Part shown: positions 10,778 through 23,322 of the stretch, piece after piece
Layout: each line of letters opens with the position of its first letter
Numbering within the stretch: position 1 is the stretch's first letter
Position numbers and translations under genes: made by a program
Origin: Paraphoma chrysanthemicola
Taxonomy: Eukaryota > Ascomycota > Dothideomycetes > Pleosporales > Phaeosphaeriaceae
Reading direction: 5' to 3'
DNA: 64,000 bases
Assembly (NCBI GenBank): GCA_020744225.1
Contig: JAGMWG010000004.1
Location: forward strand, 1,674,001-1,738,000
Notes under the pieces: model-generated
The model's database searches: none
Told to the model about the DNA's origin: nothing
The model's input: only the letters and a program-made list of their open reading frames with translations

Positions 10778-13700
10778 TCATCTCTGGCCTCTCCGCAACC
10801 TCGGCCTATCTAGCATCGCCCGTTCTCGCACCGCGTGCAACTCTTGCAAATCCCTCATACGCTGATCCACATGTCTCTGCTGATTATCCAACTGCGGTCT
10901 GTCTTCTTGAAGTAATTGGCGCTGCTGCGCAAGATTCTCCTGCTGTAGTTGCAACAGCCTCATACGCCGCTGCACATGCGCTTGGTCGACGTCGTTGCGC
11001 ACACGTTCGAGGTCATCGAGCCGCTGGTTCACTTCGGCTGGGTTCATCGGGCGGAATCGGTCTGGGGGAGGTTGGTAGTATGGTGGAGGTGGTGGCGGCG
11101 GCGGCGGCGGCTGGATGGGGTCTCCGCGACCAAAAAGGTTGGGAATGGCGTTGAAGAAGGCGCCGAAGGGAGCGGGCGGTGCGGGTCTGATGGTACGGGT
11201 CAGGTGGATGCTACCAATGGTAGTGAAGATTAGGCGAAATTTGGAAATGATGATACGGTATTGGAAGAGGTCGTGCTTGACTGAGAAATTGGGAAGATAG
11301 TTGTGGATGTGCGAGAGGATAGAAAGTAGGATGCCGATAGAAACAGACGTACTGGTGTAGCTGCTGTGGAGCAGCACCCATGTGGTTTGCGTATGGTGGT
11401 GGTTGAACAGCGTGAAATGGTTGCAGAGGTTGAATGTGGACAGGAAAAGGAGCTGGCGCATAAGGGGGACCTGGTACATACTGAGCGGGTGGTGGCATGA
11501 CCTGGGCTATCCTTCTAGGAGGCTGGGCAACGACTGGTGGCGCGCGGTGTCGGAGCTGGTCGTTGACCATGTGGTACGGAAACGCCTGGGCCTGTACTTG
11601 CGCTCGACCTTTACGAGCATCCTCTGCCTGCTTGACCTTATCGGAGACTTTGATCATAAGATCAGCATCCGAAAGATGCGGATTGTCAGCTCGGACTTTC
11701 GCCATGGCCTCATCGGCCGCCTTTTTGACCTCTTGCTCGTGGCGATCTTCCACGTTCTCGTGTAGAGGACATTTGCCAGTTGCTGCCTCGCCAAAGTGGT
11801 CGTAGTTAACGACATTCTTGGAGCAGACGTAGCTAGGGAAGTGTCAATTGAAGGCGATGCTGAATATTAACTGGACACAACTTACCATTGCACGTTCCTA
11901 CAGTGGGAGCACGTCATTTTGTTGCAGCCATACTCTTTTACAAAAGGGTGTTTGCAATTGTTACACTGTCGAATCAACGCAGCAGACATGGCCTCTTCGA
12001 CGATATGACGGAGTGTGATCTGGCCTTCTTTGTCGGCTTCTTTGCAGGTCAGAGGTATATGAGTCTCCTTATCGCAAAGCCGGCAGCTCGTTTTGCCACA
12101 TTTCTTGCTCTGGCAACGGAATTCTAAAGCTCAGTTAGCAAGACACCAAGCTTTTCAAGAACGAAACCCCACCTTTATCGACTTCTACAGGCGGACACTC
12201 CATCTTGAAGTCGCAGAAGGGGCATTCCGACAGGAAGTCGAGCCCAGCAGCAGCAAGATCCTCCATCTGCTGCAAATGTTCAAGACGCTCGAATGTCTTT
12301 TCGCTGAGCACTTGTTGTAGCTGCTGGCGTGTAAATGTGCCGTTGCAGTCGGTGACTCCGAAACACACCGGTCGGCACTTCGACTGTCCCATCTGAGTCT
12401 CTACCTGCTGTCTGGGGCACTCGAAGCAATAGAAGTGAGTGGTATCGCCAGTACAAGCGACCATGCGATTCAGCGGAACGTCATCGAAGCAGCATGCGCA
12501 TTGGCCTAGCTCGTTGTTTCGCTGTGCATTCTCGAAGTTGGCCTTCTCTGCCTGCTCGGCTTCTTCGGCTTCATGTCGCTTTAACATCTCGCCCACCACC
12601 TTTGACTTGGCTGCTTGCAGCTCCTTCGGTATCTGGCTGCCTCGTTCGATCAATATGAACTCGATGCCACGTTTGTTGCGGGATTTTCCGATCCTGGAGA
12701 ACAAATTTGTGTTCGCGATGCGTCCGTAGTTTCGCACTTGCTCTTCTAGCACGAGGTAACTTTTAAACAGTGTCTTGTGCTCCTTGAGGATGTTGGTGAT
12801 GTGTCGGACTGGAACGAATAGAAACTCGTCTTTGAGAAGGTCTGCCCTGTAAAGCAATGTCAATGAGTGCTCCCCCGTAGCAGAAATAACCGCGACGAAG
12901 AGGTGTGTGGGCTGAGGAAAGAGTAGTTGAGGATCGCTCCCAAGGGCGAGATACAGTGGTCGACCACTGTTGCATTGCAGGCTAGGCCTTGCCAACAACC
13001 CCAGCCTTGTTAGCAGCCTCCATGTGCACGATTGGTCCAAGTCCCCCAATGCTCGCTCTCAAGGTCAAGAAGCGCGGAAGTGACCGCTAAACCAGAGCCT
13101 TCACCTTGAGAATGCGGTGCCTTGAAGTGTCATGCACAATTCCAGTCAGATGCTCTTGAATCAGGACAGCACAGCGGAGCGGTCATTGACGGGGAAAATG
13201 CCCCTGAAAAGAAAACAATAAAGAATGTACTTACGCATCGGATTCATATGTCGGAACCTCCGGATTTCGCTCGGCCTGTTCGTATTCTCTCCAGTCGTCC
13301 TCATCGGTTCTCTTTCGCTTCTTGTTTTTCGCCTCATCAGCCTCCTTTGGGTAGGCCTCACCGTCGAGGAGCCCAGTAATGATATTCTCGCATTGGGCGA
13401 CCGTTCGGGTGGCATCCGTAGTTGTATCCCTGATCAGCTCAAGAACATGGTCGATGGAGATGTCTGGAAGGACGTCAAGGACCATTTGCAAGCATATGGC
13501 TTCTGACACCAGGTCCAACCCCTCACTGCCGCTCTGGTTCGCTGGTCCCGCCCGAAAGGGTGTCATGTCGTCGGAGGGTGGTACATCGATGTCGGGTATG
13601 GCAGTCAGATCAATGATATCGTCATCGTATCTGGGATTGTTGCGCGCCCCTAACTCGTCAAGTCTGGCGTTCATGTTCGGCAACTCCTCTATGGGACCTT

Positions 13701-13812
13701 GTCGCTCCGACTGCGCATCGAAGAACTCCATTTCATTTCCTGATAGCACCTCATCTTCGGTGTCAGATGATAGATCAACTACATTGTACGGACGTCCGGC
13801 CTCGTTCGCCAT
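10778..13812 (-). CDS. RBR (RING-IBR-RING) E3 ubiquitin ligase, RNF216/TRIAD3-like
   Basis: Five exons (13812-13235, 12846-12173, 12123-11886, 11832-11353, 11210-10778) close in phase to 800 aa. The first exon encodes an acidic N-terminus with SUMO-interaction-like stretches (NVVDLSSDTED and DDIIDLTAIPD) and a CUE-like helical part. Exon 2 gives a first RING-like cluster (CACCFDD, then HFYCFECPRQQV). Exons 3-4 give the IBR and second RING: CQSKKCGKTSCRLCDKET, CNNCKHPFVKEYGCNKMTC, then CSHCRNVQCYVC. In RBR enzymes the second RING supplies a catalytic cysteine, most likely in CNKMTC here. The tail is Pro-rich (a run of ten prolines) followed by a Gln/Arg-rich coiled-coil segment. Intron 1 is 388 bases, far longer than the other introns, and may hide a small exon. 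Confidence 0.85.
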
Positions 13813-15147
13813 CCTGTTGGCAAGGCTGCGGGTGCTAATTGAGCGAAGGTGTAAGTGGTGAAAAGTGATGGGTCCCCTTGCCGAGCTTTTGAATGAGTGT
13901 GAAGAATCAGAAGTCGCTCGATCAAGCAGAAGCCAGTTTAGAAAGGGCAAATTGTTTGCGCATGCGATAAACAAGAATTGTCGTGGTTGAGCCTGCTGTG
14001 CTGTTGCAACGCGAACCTCTCAAGAGAGGCCAATCGAAAGATAGTGAGAGTCGCATACTAGACATTAATGCTACTAGTGACGGCCGTCAAAGAAAGTGAG
14101 AGGGTTATCGTGAAGGGCAACGAAGGGCAATTGCACTAGGTCGCCGCAGCCTCGTTGGTCAGTCTATCAGGCTGAGGGCGCCTGCGCTATGATGAGGGGC
14201 ACAGCGGGCAACCCAGATGAGAGCGAGCGAGCGAGCGAGAAAGGTCGAGAAAGATGGGGTCCAGCCGAAGTACTGGCTATGTTTCTGCGCGTGCAGGGCA
14301 GGTGAGGTCAAATCACGGTCTGAGCGAGGAGTCGCCGTCTGGCACCGCGCGGCAGCGGCAGCGGGACGGGCAGGCGCGTAAGGCAGCAAGGCGTGGAGAG
14401 CAGCTACGTGCCACAGCTGCCCAGAGCTAAAGGCAACATCACGATGAGAGGTCGCAGACTGTGGTCAGCATCGCGGCGTATCTACCTAGGCCGCGTTGGA
14501 GGTGCGCGTCTCGCCCAGTCGATGGCGCCCACGACTGCGGTTAGATCAACTGCCGCTAGGCCCCGCATCGCAAGTGCGCAGCGCCCGGGCACGACTTCAA
14601 TGGCGTGCAGTTTGCAGAGCGAGCCATATCGGTGTCACGATCGCTTCGGAACTCTCCAATGACCAATTCTGGCGGGAGCTACGACAGACGGATGGTTTCT
14701 TTATGTAATAGTGCTCCAAAGCCTGACACCCGCACATGACCCTCGAAAGCAATGACATTTCTCGCTTTGAAACGGCACACGTCGGGCAGAGCAGGAGGAA
14801 TGAATCGGTGAGTTTGTGTGGAGCATGGACAAGGAGGCATAAGATGGCATGGAGACCAGCGGAATCTGGGGTTGCCGCCACGAAACGTGGGGTAGCCGTT
14901 CGAACAAAGAGCTGCTTTGATCTGCCAATTCTCCAATACATCTAGCAGCGAGTCAATTGACTGCCACACTCTATCAAAGTCGAAGAACACTCCATCTGAG
15001 GCTCTGCTGTGTCTCCCGCCTTTGACGATCCGGGATTGCAGACGCCTTCCCTTACGCCCTAGTAAGACAAGTACGAAGCTAGCTCGGGAGTGACATCCAG
15101 GTTAAGAACTTTGTGTCGACGTCTCAACCACACAACCATACGCAAAC
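13813..15147. other. divergent intergenic region, candidate promoters
   Basis: This separates the start of the RBR gene (minus) from the start of the acetyltransferase gene (plus). No supported gene. A small GAGC repeat lies at 14221-14238. Short open frames on both strands have no recognisable motif. Confidence 0.5.
14221..14238. repeat. GAGC microsatellite
   Basis: About four and a half tandem copies of the tetranucleotide GAGC within a non-coding region. Confidence 0.85.
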
Positions 15148-16392
15148 ATGGGATCTATCGTCAACCTACCGAGAGGGGACTCTCCCACACTTCAGCTCGT
15201 GCACCCTACCGAAGAAGAGAAGCTCATTCAATTCAACTTGAATGGCGCGGAATGGCGAGGAGCCCTATCAATTCCAGCCTACCTTCGCCGCGAAGATGTA
15301 CTGTCAAAGCAGGCGCTCACACAGGACGGCGGAATCTCTTACTGGATCCTTGTCGACACATCCCTTAAGGGAAACCCGCTGGACCCATCATCATCAGGCG
15401 CTCGTCTTCCCCTCGCCAGCTGCGAAACCTACCGCAAAAAGGCATTGGTGTGGAACGATGGCAAGGTACAGGAGACCATATGTCATGGGATAGGTAGCGT
15501 GTTTTGTGCGTCACATCTGAGGGGAAGAGGGTATGCTCAACGGATGATGCGTGAGCTTGGAAAAGCGTTGCGAACATATCAAACTGGGGACGGCGTGGAG
15601 TGCTTGTTCTCAGTGCTATACTCTGACATTGGCAAGGTCAGTGGCTACTCAAAACTGGTGCGATATGCGTGCTGACGACCCTAGAAATTCTACAACACTT
15701 TCGGCTGGGAACCTTTCAACTCCTCTCACATCGCCATTCCAGGTGTTCCGAAAGTCATCGATGGTCTTCCTGCCGTCCGACCATTGTATGCCGAGGATCT
15801 TGCAGAGCTTTGCGCATTCGATGTTGCTTCTCTTCGTCAAACTTTGGAGAGGCGGCCAAAGGGTAGCAAGGCTGCAGTGGCTCTACTACCAGACATTGAC
15901 ACAATCCGATGGCACCATGCGCGTGAAGAATATGTAGGTACCGAGCTACGTGGGGATACCCCAAAGGTCAAGGGTGCCATCGTCGGCTTAGAGAAGGGGA
16001 AGCGTGTGTGGTGTATCTGGACGCGAATGTGGTCAGCGGAGCGGAAAGACAATACTTTCCACCTCCTGCGGCTTGTGGTTGAAGACGGCGGTTGGGAGGA
16101 TACTGCCACAAGCCACCCCGATGGTCAGTCCGAGGACCATAGCCACGACGCTGCCATTGCAGCGATCATGATGTTCGCGCAGCGAGAAGCGCAGGATTGG
16201 GGAATGGCGCAGGTGCAGATTTGGAATCCATCGTCGGTCACAGTGCGTGCCGCTCAGAGACTGGACCCGAAGGCGAGGGTGATTGATCGAGATGAGGAGA
16301 GCATCGCAAGTCTGCAGTGGTTCCCAGAACACGATGGACCAATAGCGGACAAGATTGACTGGATTGCGAACGAAAAATACGGCTGGTGCTGA
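15148..16392 (+). CDS. LYC1-type N-acetyltransferase (GNAT)
   Basis: Exons 15148-15636 and 15685-16392, with a 48-base intron, give 398 aa. The N-terminal half has the GNAT core: GSVFCASHLRGRGYAQRMM is the acetyl-CoA binding motif (RGRGYA corresponds to the Q/RxxGxG/A loop), and the fold ends with SDIGKKFYNTFGWEPF. The C-terminal half (LLRLVVEDGG, then an alanine-rich helix AAIAAIMMFAQREAQDWG, ending in FPEHDGPIADKIDWIANEKYGWC) resembles fungal LYC1 proteins. LYC1 of Yarrowia acetylates lysine at N6 in lysine breakdown, so a small-molecule acetyltransferase role is inferred; the true substrate is unknown. The neighbours give no pathway hint. Confidence 0.8.
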
Positions 16393-17212
16393 GCTGGGAG
16401 TTCGTAGGTAGACCACACAAAATTGAAGGTGCTGTCCCTTGGATTCGCGTGCTATTCGTGATTGCCAGGTGGGAGACATGTTGTATTCACCACAACTGAC
16501 ATGCGCTTTGTTCGGATCGCCATGCTGCAAGTGGAGAACTTCTTCCTCGAGCGACTGGCAAGCCAGAAGCGTCAATGAAAAAGAAAGGCCTGTCAGATTG
16601 CCGTCAACACCCTGCCGTCCAGCTCGACCGAAGTACGAGACCAGTTGGCTGAAGATCATCGCCACGCTCGCCGAAGCAAACGTAATAAGGCCTCACTCCG
16701 GGGCATCGAGGCTGAAAGTCATCAACCAGGATGGAGAATCTGTGGCTTTTGTGAGAAGCTCAGAATGAGGAACGCTTCATATAGCTGCGAGGTTGTTAGA
16801 ACTGGCGGTTGAGGTCGTAGATTGGCGCAATACGTACAAATGATTCTTAGAAGTATGTTCGATAATGAGCAGGAATGGGGACGGGGCGCGCGCTGCTTTT
16901 ATGGCCAGAAATTCTTGGCGGCGCTAGCGACCACGAAAATTTGCGGCTCTGTGCGCGACCGTGCCCGTCCGTGCGCAGACCGCTCTCTCGCTGGCCGCCG
17001 CCGCCGATGATCAGCCGAGGCCGAGCAACCGTGCTGTGGTCGTTTGCACGACGCTTCTGCACAAACAGACACCCATGACACGATTCACGAACCTCGTTAT
17101 GCAAGAGCGTAAGAATTGTACGTCTCACTTCAATGAGCGCACAAGTGCTGAAGATGGCCTCCGCGCGGCGCAAATACCTGCAAGTCTTGCATACGACATT
17201 GATAGCACAGCT
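16393..17212. other. gene-empty flank of the repeat array
   Basis: Start of a 3.8 kb block without supported genes. Open frames are short and overlapping, with no domain recognised. The first part presumably carries the acetyltransferase 3' UTR. Confidence 0.5.
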
Positions 17213-18815
17213 CAGTCTGTCTATCATCACTGCCTTTGACCAAGTGCATATAACATTTTGATAGTCTGCTGAAGTCATCCAAGAGGCCGGATCACTAGAA
17301 CCTGGATGCGCTCGACTCATACGCTTGTCGTGCACTGTGGACCTCGGGATGCATTCAGCAGATTATATGTGGGATCAGTGGAACCCATGTGTCCTACTCC
17401 CAATTTTCGATTGATATTGCTGCCTGTCTATCTCCGCTGCCGTCGGCTCATCAAAATCGGAAACTCGGAAAACCACTGAGGATAGCCAAGAGGTATGATG
17501 CGTGCGAAATCGAACGCATCCACTGGACAAGAGACTCGTTCAAAACGAATCACGACCGTGTCACCCCGTGTCAGGTCGCTCGAATTGAGCGCGCTTCATC
17601 TGATTTCACAGCATCCACTACCAATTCACTAGCGCATAGGGTGAGGTTGAACCGGTGGAGTCTGCTAATTCTACCCGCAACGTTCAGTCGATAGGGTAGC
17701 CTGTCTATCCTCACTGCTAATGATGGAAAGCATTTAACATTTGGAAAATACGCTGAGGATATTCGGGAGGCCGAATCTATCAATTGCTGGCTATGCTCTA
17801 TAGGCATATAACACGTTTCAAGAACCAGCACAAGCACATGTCAGGTCGCTCGGTTCAGACGATTTCCGTTAAATTTCACAACATCGGCGCTGCACTTGGC
17901 ATTTTACTTGAAGGATTTGTGGAGCATGCATAACCTATCAACAATATTTGATGCACAGCCTCGCCTGTCTATCCTCGGTGCCTTTGCAAGATGGCTAATG
18001 AAATTTGAAAACGACACTGAGAATAGCCAAGATTTGACTTTCCTAGCTATTCACGTGCTGAGTTCGAGCCACGGACGCGCCCAGGACAATCTAGAAAACC
18101 ACGGCAATGGACCAGGCCGTTCAACTCAGAAGCGGACATCCGCTTTGGCTGCTTTTATTTTCGGATGGCTCCCAGAGAAGCACCTGTAGAACATCAGTAG
18201 AGCCTGCGCAGCTCGCTCGAAACAAACAGTGTAGCAACACCCGTATATATTCAGCACCATTGACCGATCGCTATGAGAATTCAAAATATGCTGAGGATAG
18301 TCGAGAGGCTGCATTGCTGGAAGGTCTGAGTGATTCGCTGAGCATCTAGCGCGTCCATGAAACACCACGAACGTGATTTAGACAAGTTCGAACAGCTCTA
18401 GACGCGTGGCTTCTTTTACATTAGTTGTGAACATATCCAGCACGTTCAATAATGTGGCTTTTGTCGAGCGTGGATATCCTCAGTACATTTCCTGTGCTCG
18501 AGGACGAAACACGAAACAGATCCGAAGATATACACGCTGCATCATACTTCAAAGATCAACGGGAATGACAGCAGCAACGCGAACGCGCAAGCACATTGCC
18601 AAAGATATGCGTCATCTATGGAATGCGACTGTTGACCACTTCTGTCATCACCACCAACTTAGCATCATGTCTTTCAACAAGTCGTGCCCAGCCGATCAAG
18701 CCCTGGAGTACCTCTCTCGACTCACTCGCTTACCGAAGGCTGTGTATCCTCAAAAGGATTGTCGAATCAAAACGAAATGTGAAAGATGATCTGAACATAC
18801 TCAGGCTTCTGTAAT
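17213..18815. repeat. degenerate tandem array of about 270-base units with a conserved hairpin
   Basis: Five clear cores of about 75 bases lie at 17213-17289, 17419-17493, 17696-17773, 17959-18034 and 18238-18311, with weaker left-arm traces near 18466 and 18738. Each begins with a left arm like CCTGTCTATCCTCACTGC and ends with a right arm like CGCTGAGGATAGCCAAGAGG. The arms are near-complementary over about 12 bases (CTATCCTCAGTG against CACTGAGGATAG), so each core can fold into a stem with a loop of about 40-50 bases. Starts are spaced 206, 277, 263 and 279 bases apart. Sequence between cores also repeats: TGTCAGGTCGCTCG at 17569 and 17839, and ATTTCACA(A/G)CATC about 270 bases apart. Copies differ at many positions. 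It may be an old satellite, a decayed mobile element or a set of structured RNAs. Confidence 0.7.
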
Positions 18816-20153
18816 GCTCTAAAGTCAATGCTATGGTCTACAACAATTTTACTCGAGCGTGCCTGAATGACTGCGGCATCTGGTGCAGGCTCTGCTGACC
18901 ACGTACTCGATAATGCTCGTATATGTCATAGACCATTCACGACTTTCGATCTGCTGACCTAAACTGTCGCTTCTAGCAATCTCTTCGATCGTGGAATAGT
19001 TGTTAATATTCTTGAGGCTCAATTGTAAATTGAGGCCAATGAGTAAACATGCAAGCGTATATTCGTAGTTCATAGATTCACCCGAATACCCCAGGTTCTC
19101 GCATACGTTGTGTCATACTGAATTTATCGACATTGTCATAGCTTATCTGTTTCTCTGCCTGCTTTTTGTTGGTGTCAGGCACTCGGCTATTAGGCGCGGT
19201 GATTGTGACGTTGCTGGTGATACCGAACATGCTCCTCGATGCTTTTCGAAAGCGGCAGGAAAAGCACTAATTACGGCCCTCATGCCGGTGTCAGACTGTG
19301 CTCGAAGCCATATCTATCGAAGGGAATATACGAAACAAGTTGGTTTTTAATTTCAGAAGAGTTATGAATATTGTGTATGATTAAGACCTTTTCGTGTTGA
19401 GCTTTAATTGCATCATGTTATGGGCAGCATAGAGTGCCTTCCGTGATGTGTCCTGAAACCAAAAGAAAGAGCTATTGCTCTAGCTTTGAGTATATCATAG
19501 ATGTTACCCGAAAATGATGGAGTTCAGCAATTTCTGTTCAGAATGCAGTGAACAACGTAGATCTGGCAGCAGGTGGCGCAACGACTCGTTTGCGCTCATT
19601 ATCGAAATCTGCCGGCCTACCACATGCCAACGCCATGAGGTGGCAGGCTGAATATCTTGAGAACACTATCCTCTTGTTACATCACATACACAGAAGTACC
19701 TAAGGCTATGCAGGATTTAGATCACGATGTAAAGAGGTGGAGTGTTGGTAACGGACGCTCAGACAAGTTAAGCAGCCAAGGCTGAGCGCCGATGCCGCAG
19801 GAACAGCAGGCATGGGCGGGGCGCGAGTTGCACGCGGGGCATCGTCACAGGCTTTCAAACATTGTTGCAGCTTCTAATGTTTGCTGGGTTGAATTGCAGC
19901 AGTGTCAGGCTTGCAGGGAGATGGCCGATGGGCATTTGGGTCTTCGGAATGCGCCGCGCATTGCTATGTGCTCCATTCCGTGCATTTGATGGGACGTAGA
20001 AATTATTTGAGTCACTGCGATTGCGGAGCAACTTTCAACATCTTCAACCCCACGGGACGCATTACTCCACAACGCGCGCCATAGGTCAATTGACGACCAT
20101 TTCTTGACATTTCTTTTCTTGTTGCGCCTGTGTCATTGAATACGCCTCACATC
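18816..20153. other. gene-empty stretch downstream of the array
   Basis: No supported gene. The AT-rich part around 19000-19500 carries many stop codons in all frames. The last few hundred bases should hold the threonine synthase promoter and 5' UTR. Confidence 0.5.
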
Positions 20154-21904
20154 ATGCCGTCACACACCACATCTCAGCGCTACCTGAGCACCCGGGGAGG
20201 GTCCTACGACGTGGGTACAGCCAGCGCAATGCGCAACATGAATTGTCCGTGAACACTCTGACGCCATACAGCTGTCCTTCGAGGAAGTCGTGCTGAAAGG
20301 CCTCGCGTCGGATGGCGGCCTCTTCATCCCCGAAGAGATTCCCGTCCTGCCCGACAACTGGGCGTCGAGCTGGAAAGACCTGTCGTTCGAAGACCTCGCA
20401 TACGAAATCTTCTCGCTCTACATCTCCTCGTCCGAGATCCCGCCAGCAGACCTAAAAGAGATCATCCGCCGCAGCTACTCCACGTTCCGCGCAAAAGACA
20501 TCACCCCGACCGTCACACTCGACAAGGAGAAGAACATACACTTGCTGGAGCTGTTCCATGGACCTACCTTTGCGTTCAAGGATGTTGCTCTGCAATTTCT
20601 GGGAAACCTCTTCGAGTACTTCCTGGTGCGCAGGAACGAAAACAAGACCGGACGCGACCGGGAACACCTGACAGTCATCGGCGCAACAAGTGGTGATACA
20701 GGGTCGGCGGCCATTTATGGCCTGCGCGGAAAGAAGGATGTATCTGTCTTCATCATGCACCCACACGGCAAGGTCAGCGCGGTGCAAGAAGCGCAGATGA
20801 CAACGGTCATGGACGCGAACGTGCACAATCTGGCTGTGGATGGCACGTTCGACGACTGTCAAGTATGCAAGCACATCTCGGTACACGACTCCACCTAACA
20901 TCGCACAGGACTTTGTCAAAGCTCTCTTCGCCGACCCCGAAATCAACAAGACCCACCGCCTCGCCGCTGTCAACTCGATCAATTGGGCCCGCATCCTCGC
21001 ACAGATCACCTACTTCTTCTACTCGTACTTCGACCTCATCAAATCGCCATCCTTCCTCCCGGCATCTACCGTCCGCTTCGTTGTGCCGACGGGCAATTTC
21101 GGCGATATCCTTGCTGGTTTCTTCGCGAAGCGCATGGGCTTGCCGGCAGAGAAGCTAGTTATTGCGACAAACGAGAATGACATCCTTCACCGGTTCTGGG
21201 AGTCGGGCAAATACGAGAAGAAGCCTGTGCACGGTCGACAAGCAGAAGGTGGACTCGTTGAGGATGGCGTCAAGGCGCACGAGAGCGGTGTCAAAGAGAC
21301 GCTGAGCCCGGCCATGGACATTCTGGTGTCGTCAAACTTTGAGCGATTGCTGTGGTTCCTGGCATACGACGTATACAGCACAAACTCAGACGCCGTCATC
21401 CAGCGACGGAGTCAGGCAGGTGACCACGTCCGAGGATGGCTCAACGATCTCAAGTCGAAGGGCGGCTTCGCCGTTGACCAGCAGGTACTAAAGGCAGCAC
21501 AAGCCGACTTTGTTTCATATCGCGTCAGCGACCAAGAAACTATCGACACGATCAAGTACGTCTTCAGCGCACCCGCTTCGCCGAACTACGTCCTTGACCC
21601 ACACTCGGCTATCGGGTTTGCAGCAGCACTTCGCTCTGCAGAGGTGTCAAAACCACCTTCAACACATCACATTGCACTGGCAACCGCGCATCCAGCCAAG
21701 TTTGCGAACGCTGTTGAGCTTGCGCTGCCAGAGCAGAAAGAGTATTTCCAAGCCAAGGTGCTGCCGGTAGAGTTCAAGGGTCTCGAGGACAAGCCTCGGA
21801 GAGTCAGCCACGTCAAGAAGTCTGATGGATGGCAAGGCGTACGCAAGGTCGTCATTGCGGAGGTAGAAGCTGAAATGCAAGCAGCGGAGAAGGCTGGCCA
21901 CTAG
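20154..21904 (+). CDS. THR4: threonine synthase
   Basis: Exons 20154-20210, 20272-20862 and 20909-21904 give 547 aa, slightly longer than yeast Thr4. The enzyme converts O-phosphohomoserine to threonine with pyridoxal phosphate, the last step of threonine synthesis in the cytosol. Diagnostic sequence: the N-terminus MPSHTTSQRYLSTRGGSYD, then LKGLASDGGLFIPE; the PLP lysine in FHGPTFAFKDVALQ; ATSGDTGSAA, the phosphate-binding loop; VPTGNFGDILAGFFAKRMG; and TNENDILHRFWESG. The 19-residue first exon is separated by a 61-base intron with a GTGGGT donor, and the splice restores the family N-terminus. It ends about 150 bases before the converging dehydrogenase gene. Confidence 0.96.
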
Positions 21905-22051
21905 AAGCGGTATTCCGGAGGTGTTTTTCTACCATTTAGACCAAAAGATCAAAGAGGACCAATATAGACTTTTTTCATCGTTTAGAGCACCTGATCCTGC
22001 TCGGAAATGAGGGTGAATGCTTATTGCTGCACATGGTGATCATACGCCTAG

Positions 22052-23105
22052 TCACTTCTCACTTGTCTTTTCTATCTTCTCATATCCACTCCTCCCAACC
22101 TCCTTCTCAAACCCCAATCCTGCCCTTTCCCTGACAATCCCAAACACAGCACTACTATCCATCCTCCTCCCCCTCTCATCTCCCCACTTCTTCGCCTCCT
22201 CCGCCGCCCCAAGATACAACTCTCCAACCTCCAACCTCACCCCCTTCTCCCTCGCTAACTGCACCCCGTGCCCCACATCCTTGATCCCCAATTCTAGTCC
22301 AGACCGCGGCGCCTCGCCCACGGCCGGACAATACGCGCCGCTAATCAACCGCTCTGATACACCTGCTGCATACGCACCGAAATTCTGCTCCACGAGAGAA
22401 TGCAGGATCGAGGCATCAAGCCCGCTTGTTTCGCCCAGGACATGGGCTTCTGAGAGCACGTACATGAGCCCCGCGGTGATGAAGTTGCTTGTTGTTTTGA
22501 GGAGGAGGGCTTTTTGCTGGTCTTCGCCGACGCGAATGACGCCGCGGGCAATCACGCCAGATAAGTACGGGGACACGAATTCAATGGCATCATTTGGTCC
22601 GGCGACGGCGATGAGTAGTTGGCCTGCTTGCGCGACGGGCGTGGAGCCGAAGACTGGGGCGGCGATGTAGAATGCGTTGTACGAGGTAAGTTGCTCGGCG
22701 ACGAGCGATGTGGTGCTTGGGTGTACTGTTGTGGTGTCGATGAAGATTTTATCGGTGAATGTGACGGAAGTGGTCAGGGTCGCTATAAGTGATTTGAGAG
22801 CGGTGTCATCGCTGAGCTGGGTTTTTGGTCAAACTTCTTATCCTCATGCTCGAGCCAGGCATGGGACCTACGGATATGAAGATGATGTCGCAGGACTGGA
22901 CCAGGTCTTCAGGTGATGCGCAAGGTATACCGCCAATATCTTTCAATGGCTGGCCGCGCGAGATTGTGCGGTTCCAGTAGTTGAGTGATGGGAGCTGGTG
23001 TTGTGTGAGGTGTTTCTGGATATTGGTAGCCATGGCTAAGCCCATTGAGCCAAGGCCAATCCATCCTAGACGTTGAGGCTTGGCTGTAGACATCACGCTC
23101 TTCAT
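22052..23105 (-). CDS. 6-phosphogluconate / 3-hydroxyisobutyrate dehydrogenase family oxidoreductase
   Basis: Exons 23105-22872 and 22816-22052, with a 55-base intron, give 332 aa (328 from the second ATG, MSTAKPQRLG, which fits the family better). The NAD(P)-binding Rossmann fold is at the N-terminus, with the glycine motif GWIGLGSMGLAMA and the next strand ending in CDIIFISV. The substrate-binding segment is FGSTPVAQAGQLLIAVAG and the likely catalytic lysine lies in KALLLKTTSNF. This family reduces or oxidises beta-hydroxy acids such as 3-hydroxyisobutyrate or tartronate semialdehyde. The exact substrate cannot be read from sequence. It sits next to the nitrogen-type cluster and could belong to it, but this is only position. 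Confidence 0.85.
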
Positions 23106-23322
23106 CCAAGCCTAGATGGCAATAAAATTGAAATAATGGACGGAGCTTTGACAAAGTATATCTTGAAATCGTCAATGACTCACGTGGTGTAAGCCGCATC
23201 ACACTAGCATCGATGCGGCAACTCCTTCTACTAGCAAGCATCGGAATTGGGAAAGTGGTTGGTGTTGAGGTCGCACATGTTTATGATATGCGTACCTGAT
23301 TATCTTCAAGATCCCTATCTAC

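Noticed and set aside
17213..18815. tRNA or tRNA-derived SINE as the source of the repeat array
   Set aside because: B-box-like strings occur (for example GAGTTCGAGCC near 18059) but A and B boxes do not stand at a tRNA-like distance in any unit, and no cloverleaf can be drawn.
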